DNA from: an uncultured Lachnospiraceae bacterium
GTDB taxonomy: Bacteria; Bacillota; Clostridia; Lachnospirales; Lachnospiraceae
Assembly (NCBI GenBank): GCA_910586095.1
Contig: CAJUHQ010000059.1
Coordinates: 1 to 21,807 of the forward strand
Length of the DNA: 21,807 nt
Reading direction: 5' to 3'
The position numbers were made by a program, and so were the translations under genes. Below are positions 15,795 through 21,807 of the stretch, one piece after another; within the stretch, counting starts at the first letter, position 1; every line of letters starts with the position of its first letter. A model generated the notes under the pieces. It searched no databases, was not told where the DNA came from, and saw nothing but the letters and a program-made list of their open reading frames with translations.

Positions 15795-15851
15795 TTTCAC
15801 ACTATTGCCTTCCAGCACAAATTTACATAATAAACTCGCACCATGCTCAAT

Positions 15852-15880
15852 TTGAAGACTTTCATAGTAAATAATATTCT
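15852..15880 (+). promoter_or_regulatory. Possible promoter of the FMN_bind-like gene
   Basis: TTGAAG (15852-15857), 17-bp spacer, TATTCT (15875-15880), each 4 of 6 to consensus, about 70 bp before the ATG. Weak, but the best match in the region. Confidence 0.35.
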
Positions 15881-15949
15881 CATTTTATGTGCATAATCCA
15901 TCCATGTCCTTCATACTGTTATATAAAGAACAGAAACGGAGTCAAACAT

Positions 15950-16471
15950 ATGAGCTCTAACACAAAAATTGTCGTACTTCGCTCAAAGGAATTAGTTTAT
16001 GCACTGGTGCTTCTGATTGTGAGTGTACTTATAATAATGGTCGCCGTATCACTTTTTATGCCATCAGAGAACAATCCTGCTGCTCCGTCTGCGCCGCAAA
16101 ATATTGGGGAAGAGGCTCCGTCTGGCACAGATACCACCAGCTTTCAAGAACTCTATGTGCCTGGCATTTATTCCAGTACCTTGCAGCTTGGAAATTCCAA
16201 TGTTGAACTGCAAATTACAGTGGATAAAAACCATATTAATTCCATATCTTTGGCCAATATAGACGAATCCATTGCCACGCTCTATCCATTAATGCGCCCG
16301 ACATTGGATGAATTATCTGCGGCGATTCTGGCAGAGCAAAGCATTGAGAACATAAACTATGCTGATGAGAACCGTTATACTTCTATGCTACTGATGCGAG
16401 CAATCTCCGAAACACTCGACAAAGCACGCGTATCAGAGAACGCAGACTCTCCCGCTGGCACAATCTACTAA
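15950..16471 (+). CDS. Membrane-anchored FMN_bind-like protein
   Basis: Small single-pass protein, 173 aa, function not certain. One hydrophobic helix at about 15-37 is followed by a Pro/Ala/Glu-rich linker (about 38-65) and an extracytoplasmic domain. That domain has the layout of FMN_bind modules: YVPGIYSSTLQL, an ELQITVDKNHINSISL strand pair, an IxxEQSIENI segment and a closing helix SMLLMRAISETLDKA. The flavin-attachment signature (SGAT followed by S/T) is missing; the position reads NYADENRYTS, so flavin binding is doubtful. The ATG at 15950 has GGAG 8 nt upstream; the frame is open 21 codons further but without membrane logic or a ribosome site. Its stop overlaps the hslO stop, tail to tail, by three bases. 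Confidence 0.65.
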   Translation: MSSNTKIVVLRSKELVYALVLLIVSVLIIMVAVSLFMPSENNPAAPSAPQNIGEEAPSGTDTTSFQELYVPGIYSSTLQLGNSNVELQITVDKNHINSISLANIDESIATLYPLMRPTLDELSAAILAEQSIENINYADENRYTSMLLMRAISETLDKARVSENADSPAGTIY

Positions 16472-17367
16472 GCATTGGTTTTGGTTATTTCAGAACATTG
16501 CACGAGCATACTTTTTAAATCTTCGATTGTGAAATGATAGATTTTGTCACAAAACTGACAACGCACTTCCACTGGTTTGTCCTCTTCTATCATTTCTTGT
16601 ATATCTTTTTTTCCAATGCTAATAATTGCTCGTTCCACACGTTCGCGACTGCAATCACAATAATACTGTGCAGGAATTGTATCAGTAATCTCAAGTCCCA
16701 GATCCCCCAAGAGCAGCGAAAGCATCTGCTCTGGGGTATTGCCGTCGTCTAAAATCTTGGTGACACTATCCATTGTCTTTAGTTTTTCTTCTAAAACATG
16801 AATAGTATCATCATCCGCAAAAGGCATAAGCTGGATAATAAACCCACCTGCCTGTTTGACTGTGTTGTCCTTCTCCATCAACACACCCAATCCCACCGCA
16901 GATGGTGTCTGCTCAGATGTAGCAAAATAATATGTCAAATCCTCCGCAATCTCACCTGTCTGCAATTGTGTTTGTCCGACATAAGGTTCCTTGAGTCCCA
17001 TATCTTTGATTACACTCAAAATTCCATTGCCCACCGCACCTCCAACATCAAGTTTTCCTAATGCATTTGGCGGGATCATAACTTGTGGTTCCAATGCTGT
17101 CCCCTTCACATTTGCCTTTGAATCCGCAGTCACTGCAAGTCCGCGAACAGGACCATCACAGTGAATCTGTAATGTAAGCACATCATTTTCTCCTTTTAAC
17201 ATGCTTCCCATCATAGCGCCCGCTGTCAGTAATCTGCCAAGTCCAGCCGTAATCACAGGACTCAATTCATGAATACTTCGCGCGCGCTCCACCAGTTCTC
17301 TAGAAGTAACTGCAAATGCACGTATCTGAGCATTTGCAGCCGTAGCCTTTATAATATAATCCCCCAT
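16468..17367 (-). CDS. hslO: Hsp33 redox-regulated chaperone
   Basis: Cytoplasmic holdase activated by oxidants and heat. 299 aa, the normal length. The zinc-binding redox switch is complete: C237 and C239 (CDC) and C270 and C273 (CQFC). The N-terminal domain has the typical AGLGRLLTAGAMMGSMLKGE and QIHCDGPVRGLAV blocks. The ATG has AGGAG about 9 nt upstream. It is the last of four minus-strand genes (hisC, DUF368, methyltransferase, hslO). It has no terminator of its own: its stop lies within the final codons of the convergent FMN_bind-like gene, so the two transcripts must overlap. Confidence 0.97.
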   Translation of the reverse strand: MGDYIIKATAANAQIRAFAVTSRELVERARSIHELSPVITAGLGRLLTAGAMMGSMLKGENDVLTLQIHCDGPVRGLAVTADSKANVKGTALEPQVMIPPNALGKLDVGGAVGNGILSVIKDMGLKEPYVGQTQLQTGEIAEDLTYYFATSEQTPSAVGLGVLMEKDNTVKQAGGFIIQLMPFADDDTIHVLEEKLKTMDSVTKILDDGNTPEQMLSLLLGDLGLEITDTIPAQYYCDCSRERVERAIISIGKKDIQEMIEEDKPVEVRCQFCDKIYHFTIEDLKSMLVQCSEITKTNA

Positions 17368-17427
17368 TCCAAATATCTCCTATCTCTCAAAAATATAACC
17401 GTAAAAAATTTCGCAATGCCTATTTTT

Positions 17428-18252
17428 TTATTTTGTTGGTCTGATTTCTTTCTTATCCTTCAAATTTGAAACACTGCCCAAATTTTTACACTTTTGTGCG
17501 ACAACGCAGATTCGCTCACTCTCTTCTATAATTTCTCCCATTGTATCTGCGTCATACGCCCGCAATAACGTCAATCCTGCCATTTCTACAAATCGCTTCA
17601 TCTCTTCAAACGTATATCCGCGCTGAAAATGAATCTCCTGAAATTGATAAAAGAGTGCACGCTCGTTTGCAGTTTCTTGTTGTGCTTTGACAAACACGGT
17701 CAAATCATATTCATTGATGCCATCCGCAGCATCAAAATAATTTTCCCATATAAAACTACAATCCTCCCTGTTCTCGGCAATCACACTTTCACCTATAACT
17801 GTCTCATATTTGTATCGAGTATTAAAATCAAAGAAAAAAATACCATCTGGATCTAAATAATTTTGAACAAGGGAAAAACATGCCAACACATCCTCATCCT
17901 CAAGCAAATAATTAATGCTGTCACATACACTCACTACTGCACGCACAGTCCCGTAGAGTTCAAACTCACGCATGTCCTGATTTAAATAAAGAATATCATA
18001 CCCTGACTGTTCCTTTTTCTCATAGGCAATATTGAGCATCTCATCAGCACAGTCTACTCCAATCATATCATAACCCTTTGCAGCAAGCCGCTGTGTCATA
18101 TTGCCAGTACCACAGCCAAGATCCAATACCAAACCATCGCAAATCTCTTGCGCATGTAGTTCGCGCACAATATTCTCGCACCACTTTTCATAAGGAGTTG
18201 CATCCATCAACTTGTCATACACATCTGCAAATCCTGTATACGCTTCCTCCAT
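17428..18252 (-). CDS. Class I SAM-dependent methyltransferase
   Basis: Small-molecule or RNA/protein methyltransferase of unknown substrate, 274 aa, cytoplasmic. Motif I is VLDLGCGTGNMT (about 42-53), the acidic end of strand 2 is in MIGVDCADEML, and motif IV-like VSVCDSINYLL follows. The middle region FFFDFNTRYKYETVIG is shared with a common Firmicutes group annotated only as methyltransferase domain proteins. The ATG at 18252 is preferred over 18264 because GGAGG (18258-18262) is 5 nt before it and the start MEEAYTGFADVYDKLM is usual for this group. It is 47 bp after the DUF368 gene and 60 bp before hslO. The last 25 residues are basic and poorly structured. Confidence 0.88.
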   Translation of the reverse strand: MEEAYTGFADVYDKLMDATPYEKWCENIVRELHAQEICDGLVLDLGCGTGNMTQRLAAKGYDMIGVDCADEMLNIAYEKKEQSGYDILYLNQDMREFELYGTVRAVVSVCDSINYLLEDEDVLACFSLVQNYLDPDGIFFFDFNTRYKYETVIGESVIAENREDCSFIWENYFDAADGINEYDLTVFVKAQQETANERALFYQFQEIHFQRGYTFEEMKRFVEMAGLTLLRAYDADTMGEIIEESERICVVAQKCKNLGSVSNLKDKKEIRPTK

Positions 18253-18257
18253 ATATG

Positions 18258-18262
18258 CCTCC
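18258..18262 (-). promoter_or_regulatory. RBS that selects the methyltransferase start
   Basis: GGAGG on the minus strand, 5 nt before the ATG at 18252; it overlaps the alternative upstream ATG (18264), which itself has no ribosome site. Confidence 0.65.
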
Positions 18263-18299
18263 ATCTATACATATGTTGCACATATTGATTACCATCTGC

Positions 18300-19169
18300 C
18301 TATGCGCCAAGCCTCATTGAAATCAAGAAGCCCACTGCTAATAAAATCATCCCTGTTACAATCTCTATAACGCCAACAACTCCTACCTCCATCATAATCA
18401 AAATGGCAAATGGGGAAGCCACAATCAAACCAATAATTGCCCAATATGTTATTGATGGATATCTCTTTAGCAAAAACTCAATCAATTTTGCAACAGCCAC
18501 AATTCCAATTACCACTCCTATACCAAATGGAACTAATACTATAAATGTGTCTAACATTGCTGCAATGTCAAACGCTTTCAATGCATTGATAAACTCATTA
18601 ATCGTATCTAGAATTGTATTGTAATAGCCTAGAATCATCATAATCATTGAACCACTGACACCTGGAATAACCATTGTAGCGGCCGCAATAATACCTACCC
18701 CCAACAGTTTGATTACAGTTCCTACGCTCATCGTGATATCTGCACTCGCACCATCTCCCTCTTCTAGAAGAGAAAATGCTACCACCATCACAAAAAACAA
18801 AATAAAGGCCAGAATCTGTGGAAGCCGAATAGTATTTCCCTGTACTTTTTTATAAATAACAGGCAATCCACCAATAATCAATCCTATAAAAAACATGTTA
18901 GTCTGCAACGGAAATCTAGGAAACAAAAATTCGGAAAAAATCTTTGCAAAAATCGCAATGGAGAGAAGCATCCCTATCCCTATAGGTATTAATAGCATAA
19001 TAGCCTCTTTCATGCGCTTTATAAAATGTGTGAGCACTAAAATCAGTCTATCATAAATTCCCATAGAAACCATCATAGTGCCACCACTTACTCCGGGGAT
19101 CACATTAGCAATCCCCACTACCATACCTCTTAAAATATTGACTATAAATTCTTTCATGACCTTGCTCAA
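18300..19169 (-). CDS. DUF368 membrane protein (polyprenyl-phosphate translocase family)
   Basis: Polytopic membrane protein, 289 aa, about eight membrane segments. It carries the two inverted-repeat signatures of DUF368: IPGVSGGTMMVSMGIYD near residue 23 and IPGVSGSMIMMILGYYNTI near 168. Some family members (PopT) are reported to return undecaprenyl phosphate to the inner leaflet for reuse in wall and glycan synthesis; this role is transferred by family only. The start used is a TTG (19167-19169) that overlaps the hisC stop as TTGA, with AAAGGA just before it. An ATG four codons later is an alternative. The overlap implies translational coupling to hisC. Confidence 0.9.
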   Translation of the reverse strand: MSKVMKEFIVNILRGMVVGIANVIPGVSGGTMMVSMGIYDRLILVLTHFIKRMKEAIMLLIPIGIGMLLSIAIFAKIFSEFLFPRFPLQTNMFFIGLIIGGLPVIYKKVQGNTIRLPQILAFILFFVMVVAFSLLEEGDGASADITMSVGTVIKLLGVGIIAAATMVIPGVSGSMIMMILGYYNTILDTINEFINALKAFDIAAMLDTFIVLVPFGIGVVIGIVAVAKLIEFLLKRYPSITYWAIIGLIVASPFAILIMMEVGVVGVIEIVTGMILLAVGFLISMRLGA

Positions 19170-20239
19170 TGTCCTTTCTTTTCCCTGTTCTTTAAATAAT
19201 TCTCCAAAAATTCAATCACAATCCCCATCTCTACATCTGTTCCTATAGAAATGCGCAGATAATTTTCAATGCGTGGTTTGTTCCAATAACGCACATAGAT
19301 TGCATGGGCTCTCAATGCCTCAAAAAGTTCCTGTGCTGGCACATATTGGTGTGTTGCAAAAATAAAGTTTGTCTTTGTGTCGGGAAATCTAAACCCTAGA
19401 CGTGAAAACTGCGTTTTGGTATGTTCTCTAGTGGCAACAATCTTTGCTGTAGTTTCCTGAAAATATGTCTCATCCTCCACAGAAGCAACCCCTGCTGCAA
19501 TTGCTATAGCACTCATTGTATAGGAATTAAAAGAAAACTTTACATCCATCAAATAGCGGATCAGTTTTTCACTGCCCATAGCATACCCAATACGCATCCC
19601 CGCCATTGCTCTCGACTTTGAAAATGTTTGAACCACAAGTAAATTCTCATACTTTTCTATTAAGGGCACACAACTTTCCCCACCAAAATCTATATATGCC
19701 TCGTCAATGATAACTACACTGTTTGAATTTGCTTTTATAATTTCTTCTAGTAGAATTCTGTCAGCAGAGATCCCTGTTGGCGCATTGGGATTTGCAATGA
19801 CAATTCCGCCATTTTCTTTTAGATAATCTTCTTTTTTTATCTGAAAAAGATCATTTAGTGGCTGTCGCTCATATGGAATCTGATATAAATCTGCCCATAC
19901 ATCATAAAACGAATACGTAATATCAGGGAAAAGAATTGGTGTAGTGCTCTGAAAAAAAGTCATAAATGCCATAGACAACACATCATCTGAACCCACTCCC
20001 ACAAACACTTGCTTGTCAGAAAGTCCATGTCGCCTAGCAATCACACTGACAAGCTCTGATACATTAGGATCTGGATACTTGCGCAATGTTGTAGCATCAA
20101 ACGCACCCAGAGCAGCACCAACTCTAGGCGACGGAGGATATGGACATTCATTTGTATTCAGTTTTATAACATTATGGTCTTTTGGTTGCTCTCCTGCCAC
20201 ATAAGGTATCACCTTTTTTACGTAATCTTCCCAGCTCAT
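19166..20239 (-). CDS. hisC: Histidinol-phosphate aminotransferase
   Basis: PLP-dependent class I/II aminotransferase of histidine synthesis, 357 aa. Landmarks are IKLNTNECPYPPSP near residue 25, NPNAPTG (150-156), the cofactor-binding DEAYIDFG (179-186), the Schiff-base lysine K208 in TFSKSRAMAGMRIGYAMG, and the C-terminal LRISIGT. HisC-like enzymes can have broader substrate use and no other his genes are in the window, so the exact substrate is less certain than the fold. GGAGG lies 6 nt before the ATG. The leader carries two identical copies of structured element 1, the nearer one directly touching the ribosome site. Confidence 0.9.
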   Translation of the reverse strand: MSWEDYVKKVIPYVAGEQPKDHNVIKLNTNECPYPPSPRVGAALGAFDATTLRKYPDPNVSELVSVIARRHGLSDKQVFVGVGSDDVLSMAFMTFFQSTTPILFPDITYSFYDVWADLYQIPYERQPLNDLFQIKKEDYLKENGGIVIANPNAPTGISADRILLEEIIKANSNSVVIIDEAYIDFGGESCVPLIEKYENLLVVQTFSKSRAMAGMRIGYAMGSEKLIRYLMDVKFSFNSYTMSAIAIAAGVASVEDETYFQETTAKIVATREHTKTQFSRLGFRFPDTKTNFIFATHQYVPAQELFEALRAHAIYVRYWNKPRIENYLRISIGTDVEMGIVIEFLENYLKNREKKGH

Positions 20240-20249
20240 TTTATCCTCC

Positions 20250-20301
20250 TACTCCCGTCCGCCCGCTTTTGCGGGCTCTTCTATTCAGGATAGTGATTTT
20301 T
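20250..20301 (-). repeat. Structured element family 1, copy C (hisC leader)
   Basis: 52-nt unit with hairpin GCCCGC/GCGGGC (20261-20266 with 20271-20276, loop TTTT). An outer partial stem pairs CCCGTCC with GGATAG, with one mismatch and one wobble, and a small GTGA/TCAC stem follows (to 20304). Its end touches the hisC ribosome site. Same layout as copy A with different stem bases. Confidence 0.75.
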
Positions 20302-20307
20302 CACTTT

Positions 20308-20359
20308 TACTCCCGTCCGCCCGCTTTTGCGGGCTCTTCTATTCAGGATAGTGATTTTT
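20308..20359 (-). repeat. Structured element family 1, copy D (hisC leader)
   Basis: Identical over 52 nt to copy C, offset by 58 bp. Hairpin at 20319-20334. Exact identity indicates a recent tandem duplication or ongoing homogenisation. Confidence 0.85.
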
Positions 20360-20380
20360 TTCATACAATATATAAATCTT

Positions 20381-20409
20381 ATTATTCCCTAAAATGATCT
20401 TATCATCAA
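20381..20409 (-). promoter_or_regulatory. Candidate hisC operon promoter
   Basis: On the minus strand: TTGATG (20404-20409), 17-bp spacer, AATAAT (20381-20386; 5 of 6). Transcription would start near 20374, placing both element copies in the leader. Confidence 0.45.
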
Positions 20410-20540
20410 TTCTTCCCGTCCTATCAATATAATTTTGCATAAATAATAACACACATTATAATGATAGATGACAACATCCATAATATGGAAATAAACAGTA
20501 TCATTATCATAACAAACTTTCAAACTTTATGCAATGTCTG

Positions 20541-20569
20541 TTGACTCCAAAAGAATTCTATTCTACTAT
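20541..20569 (+). promoter_or_regulatory. Candidate promoter of the DUF6020-type gene
   Basis: TTGACT (20541-20546; 5 of 6), 17-bp spacer, TACTAT (20564-20569; 4 of 6), about 60 bp before the ATG. A perfect TATAAT at 20580-20585 lacks a -35 at the right distance. Confidence 0.5.
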
Positions 20570-20628
20570 AAAAATATAGTATAATTTTCCATAAAATATG
20601 AAAAGCTATATCAAGGTGGAGGTATTCT

Positions 20629-21807
20629 ATGTATTATCTAGCAATTTTCATCAAAAGTTTTTTGTCACTTTTTGCCATGATGCGCCTGTGCGGGATCTCT
20701 GTCAAAAATCCCTTATCTTTGGTGCTATTTATGGTTTTTGCATATATTTTCTCAAAATTTCACAGTGACAGAATTCAGAGTCATGTCGAGACAGCAGACC
20801 CCTTTTTGGCAGGTGGCATGAGTATGTTATTTACTATATTTACACTCTGTGCACAGTACTCTGTCATTTTAGATGGTATGGAAAATCAACTCTTCTGTAT
20901 AGTAATTTTACTCTTTTCAGGAATTGGTTTATTGATTGTCTACTATCATCTAATTTTGTGGATTTTGCAGGCAGCAGGCACTCTGCGAATAACGACATCT
21001 GGTTATTCATATGCATGGCTTCCCTATGCAACTTCAGTACTTTGCATTGTGTGTTGGCTTCCCTATTTTTTATATGAATATCCAGGCATTATGACTCCTG
21101 ACAGTATCAATCAATATGCACAAGTTATCGGTGCCTATCAGCTCTCCAATCATCATTCTATTGTACACACAGGAATGATTGGGCTTTTTTATAGTCTTGG
21201 TGTTTCATTTACTGGAGACATCCATTTTGGAATTGCTCTCTATACAATTGCACAGATGGTTTTCATGGCATTTGTCGCAGGTTATGTTATAAAAACCTTA
21301 CAAAAAGCATCGGTTCGGTTTTCCATTTTGATTCTTACAATTAGTTTTTATGCACTTATGCCCTATCATGGAATCTTGTCTGTCACCTTATGGAAAGATA
21401 TTCCTTTTGCTGGTTGTATGACTCTTTTTACGGCGTCGCTAATGCGCTTTTTGTTGCGTGGAAATTTTACTGCCTCCGCAGAGGATATCCCCAAATTATC
21501 TGTCAACGAATATTTTACTTTGGTGCTTCCATATAGTATCTCTTGTATCCTGCTTTGCCTTTTGCGCTCTAACGGCTGGTATGTCTTTGTGATTATGGTG
21601 CCTTTTATTCTAATTATATATCGCAAATGCCCCAAATTTATCATTCCAGTCCATATGGTTATCCTTGTGATGGTACTGTTTATCAAAGTTCCTGTCATGA
21701 ATATCTATGCGATCCCACAAGCAGATTTTGTGGAATCCTTGTCCGTCCCTGCGCAGCAAATTGCCCGCGTATTTGCCATAGGTGAACCTTTATCCAAACA
21801 ACAGACT
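20629..21807 (+). CDS. DUF6020-type multi-membrane protein, 3' end outside window
   Basis: Partial gene: 393 codons open from the ATG at 20629 to the window end with no stop. GGAGG lies 6 nt before the ATG. The product is very hydrophobic with many membrane segments. A soluble loop after the fourth or fifth segment reads YPGIMTPDSINQYAQ, then NHHSIVHTGMIG, and a later loop has YHGILSVTLWKDIPFAG; the fragment ends with VPAQQIARVF. This pattern matches the DUF6020 family found in Lachnospiraceae and related Firmicutes. An acidic loop in PDSINQ after the first extracellular turn resembles GT-C lipid-linked glycosyltransferases, so glycan assembly at the membrane is plausible, but no activity is established from sequence. 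It is divergent from hisC. Confidence 0.8.
   Translation, partial: MYYLAIFIKSFLSLFAMMRLCGISVKNPLSLVLFMVFAYIFSKFHSDRIQSHVETADPFLAGGMSMLFTIFTLCAQYSVILDGMENQLFCIVILLFSGIGLLIVYYHLILWILQAAGTLRITTSGYSYAWLPYATSVLCIVCWLPYFLYEYPGIMTPDSINQYAQVIGAYQLSNHHSIVHTGMIGLFYSLGVSFTGDIHFGIALYTIAQMVFMAFVAGYVIKTLQKASVRFSILILTISFYALMPYHGILSVTLWKDIPFAGCMTLFTASLMRFLLRGNFTASAEDIPKLSVNEYFTLVLPYSISCILLCLLRSNGWYVFVIMVPFILIIYRKCPKFIIPVHMVILVMVLFIKVPVMNIYAIPQADFVESLSVPAQQIARVFAIGEPLSKQQT

Larger units (their letters stand above)
15690..15802. repeat. Structured element family 1, copy B with composite insert
   Basis: Begins like the other copies: CCCCCGT, then a perfect stem GCCGCC/GGCGGC (15698-15703 with 15707-15712, loop TTT), an unpaired CAAATAGATC-type segment, then GTGTGAAAAA (15726-15735). 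Its partner TTTTTCACAC lies at 15793-15802. Between these arms, where copies A and C have only a short loop, lie two more hairpins (15735-15753 and 15754-15794). Copies A and B both continue with TTTCACACTAT after the closing arm. Confidence 0.6.
15368..15949. other. 582-bp divergent intergenic region between glnA and the FMN_bind-like gene
   Basis: Contains the glnA leader and promoter, structured-element copies A and B, a large composite hairpin (15726-15802) and a possible plus-strand promoter. No coding sequence is supported; the open frame 15347-15607 on plus overlaps the glnA start and promoter. Confidence 0.7.
20240..20628. other. 389-bp divergent region between hisC and the DUF6020-type gene
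   Basis: Contains element copies C and D, a candidate minus-strand promoter for hisC, a 13-bp palindrome TCCATAATATGGA (20477-20489) and the plus-strand promoter and ribosome site of the next gene. No other coding sequence is supported. Confidence 0.65.

Noticed and set aside
20250..20359. CRISPR array or terminator
   Set aside because: Only two repeats with a 6-nt separation, so not CRISPR; hairpins are not followed by a T-run on the minus strand, so not a standard terminator.
20240..20409. Histidine T-box leader before hisC
   Set aside because: No T-box consensus and no terminator/antiterminator pair were seen; the leader is filled by the two element copies.
21366..21698. 110-codon minus-strand open frame
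   Set aside because: Antisense to the DUF6020-type gene, which has a ribosome site, promoter and family motifs.

Overview
The window looks like chromosomal DNA from a low-GC Gram-positive anaerobe, most likely a Lachnospiraceae (Clostridia) member. The basis is AT-rich sequence, strong GGAGG-type ribosome binding sites, several TTG starts, an ANTAR regulator next to glnA, and families common in that group (DUF4358 lipoprotein, DHHW/MBOAT pairs, DUF6020, DUF368). No rRNA, tRNA, transposase, phage gene or CRISPR array was found. Nearly all genes are on the minus strand; only 15950-16471 and the truncated gene from 20629 are on plus.

Layout from low to high coordinates: a LytTR response regulator (101-883); a cytoplasmic GH2 glycosidase with its own likely promoter (1351-3150) and a clear terminator (1296-1332); polysaccharide-acetylation cassette 1 (DHHW/AlgX-like, MBOAT/AlgI-like, DUF4358 lipoprotein; 3243-6554); a repeat-filled gap; metI-metN without metQ; acetylation cassette 2 (AlgJ/X-like SGNH protein and MBOAT; 8561-11169); dapF; a ManC-like mannose-1-phosphate guanylyltransferase with a cupin tail; an ANTAR regulator; glnA; a 580-bp gap with the glnA promoter and structured repeats; a plus-strand anchored FMN_bind-like protein; hslO; a methyltransferase; a DUF368 (polyprenyl-phosphate translocase family) protein; hisC; a divergent promoter region with an exact 52-nt tandem repeat; and the first 393 codons of a DUF6020-type multi-membrane protein that runs off the end.

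Theme: several genes suggest building and decorating a surface glycan. ManC would supply a nucleotide sugar, DUF368 would recycle undecaprenyl phosphate, the DUF6020 protein resembles GT-C type membrane enzymes, and the two MBOAT/SGNH pairs would O-acetylate the polymer outside the cell. Ordinary metabolic genes (glnA, dapF, metNI, hisC, hslO) are interleaved in the same transcription direction. Spacing from glnA to metI is tight, so it could be one long transcript.

The least ordinary signal is non-coding. A modular hairpin element occurs four times: once in the predicted glnA leader, once just upstream of the glnA promoter, and twice in tandem in the hisC leader. Its stems are kept while their sequence changes. 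A second palindromic family occurs twice beside metI and once inside the insert arm of one copy of the first family.
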